Assembly (NCBI GenBank): GCA_028689585.1
Contig: JAQVCW010000018.1
Span: 1 to 64,000, forward strand
Direction: 5' to 3'
Length of the DNA: 64,000 nucleotides
From: Lachnospiraceae bacterium
GTDB taxonomy: Bacteria; Bacillota; Clostridia; Lachnospirales; Lachnospiraceae
The notes under the pieces were generated by a model, which saw nothing but the letters and a program-made list of their open reading frames with translations, did not search any database and was not told the origin of the DNA. The position numbers and the translations under genes were made by a program. The first letter of the stretch is position 1; each line of letters starts with the position of its first letter. Positions 9,317 to 17,556 of the stretch are shown here, one piece after another.

Positions 9317-11189
9317 TTTACAAAAAATAATCGGTTCTCTTCTTTTGATCGTCTTCGTTTTGATTTCCCTTGTGGGATGCAGCACAAAACAGGAATCAGC
9401 ATCATCAAATAAGGTTACGATTACGATTTCCTATAGCAGTCAGGATATTACCGCTACTTATTTGACGAGACTGAAAGAGAAATTCATAGACCTTGATATT
9501 CAACTGGTCAATCGGAGTTTTGAATCATCCAGCGGCAATGCCGACTACTCATTTCTGGAATACCTGTCATCCCATGGAGGACTTGCCGATATTGTATTAG
9601 ACAGCAATCTGTCAAAAAGCCTGCCGTCACTGACCGAAGCATTTGCTGATTTGTCGGGAGAATCCTATTCCTCAAGAGTAAAGACCTCGTATCTCAATGA
9701 CATCCAAATCGATGGTTCTCTTTACTATCTCCCCTTTACAGTTGAGGTGAAGGGGCTGATTTATAACAAAACCATGTTTGAGGAATATGGCTGGGAAGCT
9801 CCCACCGACTATGCTTCCTTCGCCAAGCTGCTGCAAACCATTGCCCAAACAAGCGACATTCGACCAATGTATGATGATGCAACCTACAAAACGGTAGAAT
9901 ACTGGTGGAACACCTTCTATGCCTTGAATGAAGGCACCCTGCTTTCCGGTCATCAAGCGTTGAAGCAGTTTAATGCCGGCACCTTGTCCGCACTGGAGCT
10001 GCCCACCGAAAACACCTTTGCCTTTATGAAGCTGCTCACGGATACCGGCTCTTTGATCGAAGAAGACCTGGCTACCTATACTGGAGAACTTGAAAAATCA
10101 ACCGAAGCGTTTCGGATTCTCGCCAGGGGAGAATCCGCTATGGCATTTGCTCCAAGCTCTGCACTGAAAAACTTGTCGCAAAGGAATAGCCAGAGTGAAT
10201 ATGTCATGCTTCCCATTTATTCTCCTGAATGTGCCGAGGGTTATCTGATAGAAGATTCCAACATGAACATTGCTGTCAGCAAGGCTGCCTCCCAAGACCC
10301 AGAGAAAGCTGCCGCAATCAACCGAATTATGGATTACATCACCAGTGAAGAGGGTCAGCAGTTACTGCTGGAATTCTCTTATGGAACCAAATCTCCCTGT
10401 TATGGCATTATGGATACAGATTCTCGTGATTTCCTGAAAGGTATATTGCCTTCCATTAACAGTGGCTATATCATTACGCCGGAGAAATTTGAGAACCTGG
10501 GCAGCACTTTAGATGAAACCTTTTTAAACTATTTGTTCCATAATGAAACCGGCTCGCTGCAGCCTACAGATGTGCTTCAGACTATGGATAGCTCCCGTTC
10601 AGATTCCCTTGCTGCACAGCAGGCAGAGGAGGAAATTCTGACCACGGTGGAAAAAACCATGACCAAGGATGAAACCAAATATTTGCTCTGCAAGGCAATG
10701 GCGGAGGAAACCGGCAGCGACTTTGCCGTGCTGCCGAACATGCAGTATAACAATTACAACGGTTCGATTCAGCAGTCGGAATCGCTCATGACAAATTTGC
10801 TTGCAGGTACATTAAGCGCAGAAAACATCCATGGCATCATCAATTATGACTCGCTGTTGAAAACCTATGAAATTACGGGAACGCAGCTTCTAAAGCTGCT
10901 GGATTATAACACCTCCGAATTTATGCTATATGGTGCAACACTGACTTATACCTACAATAAGGACAAGGACACCTACTACACAACTGGGGCAACGATGCCG
11001 GATGGCTCGGCATTGGATGAAAGCAAGACCTACACCCTGGCGGCAAGTGCCCATTCGAGGCTTGGGCAAGAAATCAGCGTTCTGGCAGTGGACACCGATC
11101 TGTATTTGAGCGACGCTTTGATTGCTTATTGCAAGGAAGAAAAACAATTGGCTCCGATTATCGTACCGGAGCCGAATTATAAAAAGTAA
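9306..11189 (+). CDS. solute-binding lipoprotein with 5'-nucleotidase-like C-terminal region
   Basis: A 627-residue lipoprotein (lipobox SLVGC, Cys about 25). Residues 35-400 resemble a family-1 extracellular solute-binding protein (LIYNKTMFEEYGWEAPTDYA, EGQQLLLEFSYGTKSP). Residues about 450-625 resemble the C-terminal domain of secreted 5'-nucleotidases (YEITGTQLLKLLDY, GATLTYTYN, SKTYTLAASAH), without the metal-dependent catalytic half. No permease genes accompany it, so it probably presents a ligand to the overlapping hybrid kinase rather than feeding a transporter. This is inferred from context. The ligand is unknown. Confidence 0.8.
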   Translation: MKNNLQKIIGSLLLIVFVLISLVGCSTKQESASSNKVTITISYSSQDITATYLTRLKEKFIDLDIQLVNRSFESSSGNADYSFLEYLSSHGGLADIVLDSNLSKSLPSLTEAFADLSGESYSSRVKTSYLNDIQIDGSLYYLPFTVEVKGLIYNKTMFEEYGWEAPTDYASFAKLLQTIAQTSDIRPMYDDATYKTVEYWWNTFYALNEGTLLSGHQALKQFNAGTLSALELPTENTFAFMKLLTDTGSLIEEDLATYTGELEKSTEAFRILARGESAMAFAPSSALKNLSQRNSQSEYVMLPIYSPECAEGYLIEDSNMNIAVSKAASQDPEKAAAINRIMDYITSEEGQQLLLEFSYGTKSPCYGIMDTDSRDFLKGILPSINSGYIITPEKFENLGSTLDETFLNYLFHNETGSLQPTDVLQTMDSSRSDSLAAQQAEEEILTTVEKTMTKDETKYLLCKAMAEETGSDFAVLPNMQYNNYNGSIQQSESLMTNLLAGTLSAENIHGIINYDSLLKTYEITGTQLLKLLDYNTSEFMLYGATLTYTYNKDKDTYYTTGATMPDGSALDESKTYTLAASAHSRLGQEISVLAVDTDLYLSDALIAYCKEEKQLAPIIVPEPNYKK

Positions 11190-11206
11190 TTTTAAGGAGG
11201 AAAAGT

Positions 11207-12253
11207 ATGAAACGAAAAATGGGCATTCTTGTAGCACTGGTATTGTTTACCACCCTCTTAGCAGGATGCGGCAAGAACACAGAACAGCAGACAACCAAAG
11301 AACTGAATTTTGAGGGGGTTACCTTCAGCGATTTCAAGGTATTTAAAGCACCCCAAAAATCCTTACGCTCCATGGCGGCATCCAAGGATGGCACTGCTAT
11401 TTATACCGGTCATATCGGGCTTGGGGCCAACGGCGTAAGGAAATTTGATGTGTCTACCGGTGAACTTTTGTGGAGTTATCATGATGCCATTGCCGCAGGG
11501 AACATTGATACCTATCATGAGTACCCCAAGGGAATTGCAGTGGATGACCGTGGCTATGCCTATGCCATGATTACCTACAATGACAAGACGGGTGCAGATC
11601 TCGCCATTCTGAATGACGAGGACGGAAGCGAAGTTTCCCTGACCTTTATGGATTTTGGACAGATTGATTCTGGTGCAAATGGTATTGCCGTGAGAAAAGA
11701 CGGCGATAAGTATTATGCTTACTTCATCTCCAACTACGGCCCCAACCGTATTTACTGCTATGACGTCACTGATCCAACAACGCCCGTGCTGAACACCGAT
11801 TTTGGTGTGGACGGATTTGTGAACCTGGCGCATAAAACTGAGGTAGAAGGCGCCGATGCCAACTATATTGTCATTGCAGACAACGGCGATATGTATGTAA
11901 CGATCAAACTGGCAGACGGTTCAAAAGCCGACGCCATCGCCAAGCTGAGCAGCGATGGCAAGACCTTTGAAAAGGTGATTGACTGTGCAGAGGCATACGG
12001 CATTTCCATTGCAGACGGGTACATTCTTGTCAGCACCTACGAGGGTGAAGCCTCTGCGGTCAAGGTTTACAAGCTGTCCGATTACAGCCTTGTGGCAACT
12101 CTGGGGGCGGATGTGGAAAGCCATGGAGATTACTCTCAGGTTCTGATGATTGGAAACCGACTCTATGTGGCAGATCAGGGCTATCAGACGGGCGCTTCTG
12201 CGGATGATATCGGCTCCAGAATTTTGGTATCCGGCGAGCTTGGTGAAAAATAA
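11207..12253 (+). CDS. beta-propeller lipoprotein
   Basis: A 348-residue lipoprotein (hydrophobic LVALVLFTTLLAGC, Cys about 21). The mature part is made of repeated beta-strand blades resembling PQQ or NHL propellers: GLGANGVRKFDVSTGELLWS, GIAVDDRGYAYAMI, GANGIAVRKDGDKYYAYFIS, NRIYCYDVTD, SHGDYSQVLMIGNRLYVADQ. AAGGAGG precedes the ATG. It is third in the operon after the hybrid kinase and the solute-binding lipoprotein, so it is probably an extracellular scaffold or ligand-binding partner of that sensor. No catalytic residues are apparent. Confidence 0.75.
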   Translation: MKRKMGILVALVLFTTLLAGCGKNTEQQTTKELNFEGVTFSDFKVFKAPQKSLRSMAASKDGTAIYTGHIGLGANGVRKFDVSTGELLWSYHDAIAAGNIDTYHEYPKGIAVDDRGYAYAMITYNDKTGADLAILNDEDGSEVSLTFMDFGQIDSGANGIAVRKDGDKYYAYFISNYGPNRIYCYDVTDPTTPVLNTDFGVDGFVNLAHKTEVEGADANYIVIADNGDMYVTIKLADGSKADAIAKLSSDGKTFEKVIDCAEAYGISIADGYILVSTYEGEASAVKVYKLSDYSLVATLGADVESHGDYSQVLMIGNRLYVADQGYQTGASADDIGSRILVSGELGEK

Positions 12254-12270
12254 AGAATACCTGTTATAAT

Positions 12271-12450
12271 AAGGAGCAAAGCGCATGCAGAAAACGCAAA
12301 GAGCGCGTTTGCGCTTTGCGTAGGCAATTGCCCAAGAACAGGGCAATTACAGGATATAATAAGGAGCAAAGCGCATGCAGAAAACGCAAAGAGCGCGTTT
12401 GCGCTTTGCGTAGGCAATTGCCCAAGAACAGGGCAATTACAGGATATGAT
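12271..12450 (+). repeat. two tandem copies of a 90-bp hairpin repeat
   Basis: Copies at 12271-12360 and 12361-12450 differ by one base near the end (ATATAAT versus ATATGAT). Each contains a CGCAAAG / CTTTGCG hairpin with a GCGCGTTTGCG core, and a CAATTGCCC / GGGCAATTAC hairpin. The inverted third copy lies at 2545-2623. The recent-looking tandem duplication sits directly after the propeller gene stop and may also act as a terminator or mRNA stabiliser. Confidence 0.9.
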
Positions 12451-12564
12451 ATACAAAATAGGTTTTTATCAGCCGGAGGGATGATTTTTAGATTTTAGAA
12501 GATATTTGTATATAAGAAGGTGGTGAGATTTATGTGTCCAAACAAAAAAAGGAGTAACGATGCT

Positions 12565-12796
12565 TCTCTCCACGCAAAGCCAGTATAGCAGCGACATTTG
12601 CGTGGAGAGATTGTAGGTCGCTAGTTCTGTTCACAGCAGACTCAAACACTTGCTGTTTGAGTCGTAAGAAAGTGATGCAGGAGTGAGCAGGCTCCAATTT
12701 GCGCAGCAAATTTCGGAATGAGCCTGCGAAGGTTACTATTTACAGCCATGGGTACGTATAAATTGTGTTGAACATAAATTGGCTGTGAATAGTAAC
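12565..12796. repeat. array of four consecutive stem-loops
   Basis: Four inverted repeats follow each other: TCTCTCCACGCAAA / TTTGCGTGGAGAGA (12565-12610, perfect 14 bp); GACTCAAACA / TGTTTGAGTC (12639-12663); GCAGGCTC / GAGCCTGC (12687-12727) enclosing AATTTGC / GCAAATT; and GTTACTATTTACAGCCA / TGGCTGTGAATAGTAAC (12732-12796, 17 bp with one wobble). No coding frame is supported. The third hairpin has the same layout as 13270-13310. The first two lack the T-runs expected of terminators. Confidence 0.8.
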
Positions 12797-12856
12797 GGTC
12801 GCTAATATATGTGCCGGCTTTGCTGCTTGACTTTATTATTCAAGGAGGAAGCCTGT

Positions 12857-13120
12857 ATGAAGTATATAAATGCAAGCGCAATTCTCCCTGATATGTTGGT
12901 TGAGGAACTACAGAAGTATGTTCAGGCAGGATATATTTATATTCCTGCAAAAGACGAGCAGCATAAATCATGGGGCGAATTGTCTGGATACCGAAAGGAA
13001 CTTAAAAAACGCAATGAAATTATCATAGAGAAATATCAGAAGGGTGTTTCTATTGAAAATCTTGCAGAAGAATACAGCCTTTCGGTATATGCTATAAGAA
13101 AAATTATATATCAGAAATGA
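12857..13120 (+). CDS. CD3324-family small DNA-binding-like protein
   Basis: An 87-residue protein with the CD3324-family pattern: MKYINASAILPDMLVEELQK, YIYIPAKDEQHKSWGELSG, then a C-terminal helix-turn-helix (GVSIENLAEEYSLSVYAIRK). The family is common in Clostridia and is thought to be a small transcription factor, similar in its last 50 residues to Mor-type HTH proteins. Start 12857 follows AAGGAGG. It stands alone between hairpin arrays, so its targets cannot be inferred. Confidence 0.8.
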   Translation: MKYINASAILPDMLVEELQKYVQAGYIYIPAKDEQHKSWGELSGYRKELKKRNEIIIEKYQKGVSIENLAEEYSLSVYAIRKIIYQK

Positions 13121-13125
13121 TGATG

Positions 13126-13158
13126 GGAGAGGTGCTCAAAAGGCAGCTCTCCTTTATA
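13126..13158 (+). terminator. terminator after CD3324 gene
   Basis: GGAGAGGTGC / GCAGCTCTCC with a seven-base loop and one mismatch, followed by TTTAT, starting six bases after the stop codon. Confidence 0.75.
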
Positions 13159-13238
13159 CTGATTGTGTCTGTAATATCCGGTGTATAGAGAAATTATTTG
13201 AATGTGCTAAACTATAGATATACTTTTGAATAGGGGGT

Positions 13239-13310
13239 GTCAAGTTTTTTAAGAAAACTTGACATGTGGCATCAGACCATTTGCGGAGGCAAATTTAGGA
13301 TGGGCTGATG
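13239..13310 (+). repeat. two hairpins in the leader of the acetyltransferase gene
   Basis: GTCAAGTTTT / AAAACTTGAC (13239-13263, perfect 10 bp) is followed by CATCAG / CTGATG (13270-13310) enclosing ATTTGC / GCAAAT. The second unit shares its inner hairpin and the following TTnGGATG-like segment with 12687-12727, while the outer stem differs. They lie 22-90 bp upstream of the start at 13333 and could shape its mRNA leader. Confidence 0.6.
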
Positions 13311-13332
13311 TTCAAGATTGGAGGAAAAGTTA

Positions 13333-13971
13333 ATGGCTAATTTAGAGAATTTGTATCCAAGAACAGGAGATGTACAGACGATTTATCTTAAAAATGTGAT
13401 TTCACGCAATAACATAGAAGTAGGCGATTTTACCATGTATAACGATTTTGTAAATGACCCTAAAGACTTTGAGCAAAACAATGTTCTGTATCAATATCCC
13501 ATCAATAATGACAGACTCATTATTGGAAAATTTTGCTCGGTAGCTTGTGGAGCAAGATTTCTTTTTAATAGTGCAAATCATACAATGACTTCGTTATCTA
13601 CATATCCGTTTCCTTTATTTTTTGAAGAATGGGGTCTTGAGAAAAAGAATGTTACCGAAGCATGGGATAATAAGGGAGATATTATTATCGGCAATGATGT
13701 CTGGATTGGTTATGAAGCGGTTATTTTGGCGGGGGTTACGATTGGAGATGGAGCAATTATCGGGACTCGTGCTGTTGTTGCAAAGGATGTTCCACCGTAC
13801 ACGATTGTTGGAGGTATCCCTGCGAAGCCTATCCGAAAACGCTATGATGATGCAGCCATTTCTAATCTGCTTGCATTGAAATGGTGGGATTGGTCAGAAG
13901 AAAAGATTGCCGAAAATATCAATTTGATACAGTCCGGGAATATCAGAAAAATCGTTACAGTTCAGCCTTGA
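13333..13971 (+). CDS. Vat/CatB-family xenobiotic O-acetyltransferase
   Basis: A 212-residue hexapeptide acetyltransferase close in length and layout to streptogramin A (Vat) and CatB chloramphenicol acetyltransferases. Seen: YPINNDRLIIGKFCSVACGA, candidate catalytic His83 in SANHTMTS, the long insert (PFPLFFEEWG), left-handed beta-helix NDVWIGYEAVILAGVTIGDG, GGIPAKPIRKR, and WWDWSEEKI near the C-terminus. Start 13333 follows GGAGGAAAAG. The last five codons and the stop (VTVQP) lie inside the terminal repeat of a palindromic element, so the native C-terminus may have been replaced. Drug substrate not established. Confidence 0.85.
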   Translation: MANLENLYPRTGDVQTIYLKNVISRNNIEVGDFTMYNDFVNDPKDFEQNNVLYQYPINNDRLIIGKFCSVACGARFLFNSANHTMTSLSTYPFPLFFEEWGLEKKNVTEAWDNKGDIIIGNDVWIGYEAVILAGVTIGDGAIIGTRAVVAKDVPPYTIVGGIPAKPIRKRYDDAAISNLLALKWWDWSEEKIAENINLIQSGNIRKIVTVQP

Positions 13972-14230
13972 AATGAGGACGCTTTCCAGGCGGCTGCCCC
14001 AGGTATGCCGCAGGTGCTGTTTCGAAAGCCAAGAGCATCTAAGGCTTCCGTAAGGTGTTCCAAAAACAGGAATTGGGAGCCATAACTCACCTTCGGTTCA
14101 AACAAATGACTCCCAATTCCTATGGAACATCTTGTGGAATCCAAGATGCTTAGGCTTTCTGCAAATGCACCTGCAGCATACCTGGGGCAGCCGCCCGGAA
14201 GCTGTGCGTCAAGTAAAAAGCTGAACTATA
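13955..14230 (+). mobile_element. 276-bp palindromic MITE-like element, copy 1
   Basis: Ends are TTACAGTTCAGC and GCTGAACTATAA (inverted, one mismatch). Inside, 13989-14195 is a large palindrome with two arms of about 90 bp (outer stem GGCGGCTGCCCCAGGTATGC) around a 30-base centre. The second copy, in reverse orientation, is at 51896-52171 and is nearly identical over the whole length. It encodes no protein, so it would need a transposase in trans. It overlaps the last codons of the acetyltransferase gene. Confidence 0.85.
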
Positions 14231-14254
14231 ACGGGAAATCAGGGAGATTTAATT

Positions 14255-15007
14255 ATGTGTACGAGATTTGTTTATAACGGAAATGATACTATTGTGGGAT
14301 TTAATTTTGATATAGACCTTGCGGTTTGGACACATACCGTTATTAAAGAAAAGGATAGATTTTATATTGGAATAAAAATGCCTGATGGCAATTACCACTC
14401 ATTTCACGGGATAAATAGAAACGGAAATGTTGGTACACTACTTTATGTGAATGGTAATGAAAACGGGCAGTATTTTGATGGCAGAATGTGCTATACAATT
14501 TCTGAGTTGACAGAAAACTTTGTTAAAGGTTTGATTTCACTGGATGATGCACTCAATATAGTACAAAATAACAAGATAGTATATGCTCCAGATGCCACTA
14601 TGCAGGCTATGTTATCAGATAAAAATGGGCGTGTATTAATAATAGAGCCTGGATTGGGCTGCCGATTAGAGCAGGCGAAATATTCACTCATAACTAATTA
14701 TTCAATATTAAATCCGGAAATAACAAAGCTTTACATCGTATCCGGAGATGATCGATATGAAAGAGCTAATGAGCAGCTTGCAAAATGTGGAAATGATTTT
14801 TCTGTTTCTGAGGCATTCCGCATATTGAAATCTGTAAAACAAGAAGGCTTATGGGCGACAAGAGTTTCTTTTGTATATTCAGTTAACGAAAATAAGGTTT
14901 ATTATGTTCAAAATAATGAATTTAAGTATATTTCGGAATATCAGTTTGAAAAAGAAAGTGACTGTCCATTCGTTCCCCAAATAAAAGCTAAAGACCGAGA
15001 AGGATAG
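14255..15007 (+). CDS. linear amide C-N hydrolase (choloylglycine-hydrolase-like Ntn family)
   Basis: A 250-residue protein starting MCTRFVYNGNDTIVGFNFD. After Met removal, Cys2 would be the N-terminal nucleophile, as in bile-salt hydrolases and penicillin V acylases. At 250 residues it is shorter than classical choloylglycine hydrolases (about 320-330) and fits the smaller linear-amide hydrolase group. GGGAGA precedes the ATG. The gene begins 25 bp after the palindromic element. Bile salts are possible substrates but not supported specifically. Confidence 0.7.
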   Translation: MCTRFVYNGNDTIVGFNFDIDLAVWTHTVIKEKDRFYIGIKMPDGNYHSFHGINRNGNVGTLLYVNGNENGQYFDGRMCYTISELTENFVKGLISLDDALNIVQNNKIVYAPDATMQAMLSDKNGRVLIIEPGLGCRLEQAKYSLITNYSILNPEITKLYIVSGDDRYERANEQLAKCGNDFSVSEAFRILKSVKQEGLWATRVSFVYSVNENKVYYVQNNEFKYISEYQFEKESDCPFVPQIKAKDREG

Positions 15008-15008
15008 T

Positions 15009-15191
15009 GTGAAAAATAAATGGATACGCTGTCCTGTAATTCATCTGAAAGAGGAGCCCCTAAAAATGGATTTTACAAAAGATGATATAAAATTTGCTGC
15101 GTTCTCAAACATTGACGATTGGATGGAGCTAGCACTTCTTTTTCGTTCATACCGTTTTCCAGTCTCGGTATGCGTTTGTTTCAAAAATTAA
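15009..15191 (+). pseudogene. N-terminal fragment of a GNAT-like acetyltransferase
   Basis: A 60-codon frame from GTG 15009, with an internal ATG at 15066 giving MDFTKDDIKFAAFSNIDDWM. That segment resembles the first strand and helix of GNAT N-acetyltransferases, but the frame ends after about 40 residues and no acetyl-CoA motif follows. It looks like a remnant cut off near 15150. It starts one base after the amidase stop. Identification rests on a short match and is uncertain. Confidence 0.35.
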
Positions 15192-15276
15192 TGGAGAAAT
15201 ATCATTTCCTGTTTCTGCTTCGGCGGGCGAAGCCCGTTCCTCTTGAACGTTGACTGCTCCGGCTGGTTGCGTTATT

Positions 15277-15936
15277 TTAATATTCTTTCTTTTTGAAAAT
15301 GGAAGATGAAAGGGTATAAGATACAGCAAATAAAACTATTGCAAAAACCAGTATTAAGATTAAGCAGGTATAGTATAGCGTATTTGAAACTGCACCATCT
15401 CCTGAAATCATGTTAATAATAATACTAAGCCCCAAAACGATGCTAATAGCTCCAATAACACTCAAAACAGAAATTACCTCTGTCTTTCCTGCACCCAAAA
15501 GATAGTACAGTGGATAGGCAATCGCTCCTATCAAAACGGCTAAAATACCCCCGCCTATAATTAACGTAATTGCATCACGAAGCCCATAGTAAAAATATTG
15601 GTTTCCATGAATTAACACAGTGCAAGAAAGAAATAGTGCAACAAAAACTGTACCGCCTATACTTAGGATTGAGTGACTGATATACTGGCTCTTAACAATA
15701 TCGTTCCGTTTGACAGGTAGTGTTAGCTTGTATTTTTCCCATTTTGAGGAGCTTTCTTTTCTTAAACAAGACATGGCAAGAACCGCCATGATAGGTGTTG
15801 AGATAAGACAAAAAGCACTTAGCATTGCTGCACTTCCAGAAATCAAAAGAACAATACCAAAAACAAGCACAAAAACAAATGCGATTTTTATATTTTCTAT
15901 CATTCCGTAGAAATTGTTTTTTAGAAGTCCCCTCAT
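15277..15936 (-). CDS. ABC-2 type transporter permease
   Basis: A 219-residue membrane protein with about six hydrophobic helices (IAFVFVLVFGIVLLISGSAA, ILSIGGTVFVALFLSC, ILAVLIGAIAYPLYYLLGAG, LILILVFAIVLFAVSYTL) and the basic segment KWEKYKLTLPVKRNDIVKSQ common in ABC-2 permeases. It overlaps the ATPase gene by four bases and is last in a GntR-ATPase-permease operon of the YtrA type, often linked to peptide-antibiotic or cell-envelope stress. The substrate is unknown. Confidence 0.85.
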   Translation of the reverse strand: MRGLLKNNFYGMIENIKIAFVFVLVFGIVLLISGSAAMLSAFCLISTPIMAVLAMSCLRKESSSKWEKYKLTLPVKRNDIVKSQYISHSILSIGGTVFVALFLSCTVLIHGNQYFYYGLRDAITLIIGGGILAVLIGAIAYPLYYLLGAGKTEVISVLSVIGAISIVLGLSIIINMISGDGAVSNTLYYTCLILILVFAIVLFAVSYTLSSSIFKKKEY

Positions 15937-16799
15937 ACTCGTTCCCCCTTTACCAAAAGCAACATAATTTCATCAATGGTAGTGTGGTCTATCGTAATAC
16001 TTGCATATTTTTTTTCAGCCACCTTTTTATCAGAGACAAGGACATCTATTTGATATTCTCGCTTGCGATATGCAACAATATCTTCGGTATCTAAAAGTGC
16101 AAATTGTTTTTCTTTACATCGTAAAATCGCATAGTTATAAATCAAGTTATCTTTTGCTTCTGTAAGGATAATCCTGCCATCATGAATGAATGTAATATAG
16201 TCTGCAATTTTCTCTAAATCACTGGTAATGTGAGAGGAAAGTAAAATGGAATGATTGGGTTCGCTAACAAAATCAAGGAATATATCAAGCATTTCGTCAC
16301 GCATAACTGGATCAAGTCCACTGGTGGCTTCATCTAAGATCAATAGCTTGGGGTGGTGTGCTAATGCAGTGGCGATTGCCAGCTTCATAGTCATTCCCTT
16401 AGAATACTTAGATATTTTTTGCTCCATATTCAGTTGAAACTTTTTCAAATGTTTTTTGAATAAGGCAGTATCCCAGTTCTTATATGTCCCCTGCATAATA
16501 CGACAAAGCTGCTCCGCAGTCAGATAACCGGGAAAGTTATCTCCGTCATATACAATACCGATACTTTCTCGAAGTTCCACATCGCTGTCATTCATTTCCT
16601 TTTCAAATATTTGAACGCTGCCTGAATCTCGAAAAAGTGTGTTCATAATACAGCCAATGGTTGTTGTTTTTCCTGCTCCATTTTCTCCAACAAAGCCCAT
16701 AACAGAACCAATCGGTAATGCAAAAGACACCCTGTCTAAAATAAAATCGGATGAGTCATAGGTTTTGGTTAAATCTTGCAATTTTAAAGCATAGTCCAT
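15933..16799 (-). CDS. ABC transporter ATP-binding protein (YtrB-like)
   Basis: A 288-residue ATPase with Walker A GENGAGKTTT, a divergent signature YSKGMTMKLAIATAL, Walker B LLILDEATSGLD and the switch His in LLSSHI. The C-terminal 80 residues form an extra domain. It is coupled to the ABC-2 permease (four-base overlap) and lies one base after the GntR gene. The divergent signature is usual for this drug- or bacteriocin-linked subgroup. Confidence 0.92.
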   Translation of the reverse strand: MDYALKLQDLTKTYDSSDFILDRVSFALPIGSVMGFVGENGAGKTTTIGCIMNTLFRDSGSVQIFEKEMNDSDVELRESIGIVYDGDNFPGYLTAEQLCRIMQGTYKNWDTALFKKHLKKFQLNMEQKISKYSKGMTMKLAIATALAHHPKLLILDEATSGLDPVMRDEMLDIFLDFVSEPNHSILLSSHITSDLEKIADYITFIHDGRIILTEAKDNLIYNYAILRCKEKQFALLDTEDIVAYRKREYQIDVLVSDKKVAEKKYASITIDHTTIDEIMLLLVKGERV

Positions 16800-16800
16800 G

Positions 16801-17178
16801 TTATTGTTCCTCCTTGTAAAACATTGCCAGCAATTCTTTTAATTTGTCTAATGCAATACCGCTTGTGCGCCCGATTTCAGCCGCAATTTGTAAATGTTCC
16901 TCTGCGATACGTTGTTGTTCCTCTTGATAAAATTCTTTGTTTTGTGCTGATACAAAACTGCCTCTGCCTACGGTAGTATCTATAAAACCGTCACGCTGTA
17001 AATCTTCATAGGCTTTTTGTACAGTAATGACACTCACATGAATTGATTTTGCTAACGCTCGCATAGAGGGGATTGGTTCTCCCGGCTGCAATTCGCCACT
17101 CATTATCATTGCCTTTATCTGTGATGTGATTTGTTCATATATAGGCTTGTTAGCATTATTACTGATAATGATATCCAT
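16801..17178 (-). CDS. GntR-family regulator, YtrA subfamily
   Basis: A 125-residue repressor with an N-terminal winged HTH (PIYEQITSQIKAMIMSGELQ, then ALAKSIHVSVITVQKAYEDL) and a short helical C-terminus, the size of the YtrA subgroup. It is the first gene of its operon. A consensus promoter and a TGTAC-N5-GTACA dyad lie just upstream, so autoregulation is likely. YtrA proteins usually respond to antibiotic or envelope stress. Confidence 0.92.
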   Translation of the reverse strand: MDIIISNNANKPIYEQITSQIKAMIMSGELQPGEPIPSMRALAKSIHVSVITVQKAYEDLQRDGFIDTTVGRGSFVSAQNKEFYQEEQQRIAEEHLQIAAEIGRTSGIALDKLKELLAMFYKEEQ

Positions 17179-17203
17179 AATTCACCGCCTTTATTTTTTT
17201 GAA

Positions 17204-17251
17204 TGTACTTAATGTACAAGTATATTATAACATCGATATGGTCATAGTCAA
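17204..17251 (-). promoter_or_regulatory. sigma-A promoter and YtrA-type operator of the gntR operon
   Basis: On the minus strand, TTGACT (17246-17251) and TATAAT (17224-17229) are separated by 16 bp. The dyad TGTACTTAATGTACA (17204-17218) lies just downstream of the -10, over the expected transcription start, where a bound GntR protein would block transcription. It is of the kind bound by YtrA-family repressors. Confidence 0.75.
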
Positions 17252-17360
17252 CCCTTTAAAATAAAATTGTCAGATACAGTTATCAAGAATAGCTTTATCT
17301 GACATTCAGAATAGAGTTTTGGTGATCTATCAAATTATTGTGTTACTTTATCGCACAGGA

Positions 17361-17404
17361 GCATTAACCCACCGAATGAAAAGACGGTGCTTGGGTGGGA
17401 ATGC
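17361..17404 (+). other. structured leader upstream of the AraC gene
   Basis: GCATTAACCCACC and GGGTGGGAATGC form an imperfect hairpin. The same CCACCG can instead pair with the inner CGGTG, so two exclusive folds are possible. No T-run follows, so it is not a simple terminator. The rest of 17252-17556 contains no gene. Confidence 0.4.
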
Positions 17405-17556
17405 ATTAAAAAAGGATAATGGGAGAGAACTTAAAACTAATCCCTTGTTTAAAAATTTTTATTCCTTTACACTGTATATGTGTTTACACAAGTGAGCATA
17501 AAAAGAGAGGAAACCTCTTTGCAGCTTGTGTAATCTATATACAGGGAGGTCAAAAA

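Noticed and set aside
12271-12450. Possible short CRISPR array
   Set aside because: Only two abutting 90-bp copies with no spacers, and each is palindromic; no cas genes.
12316-12498. Open frames through the 90-bp repeats on both strands
   Set aside because: Repetitive peptide produced by reading the tandem repeat; no start site support.
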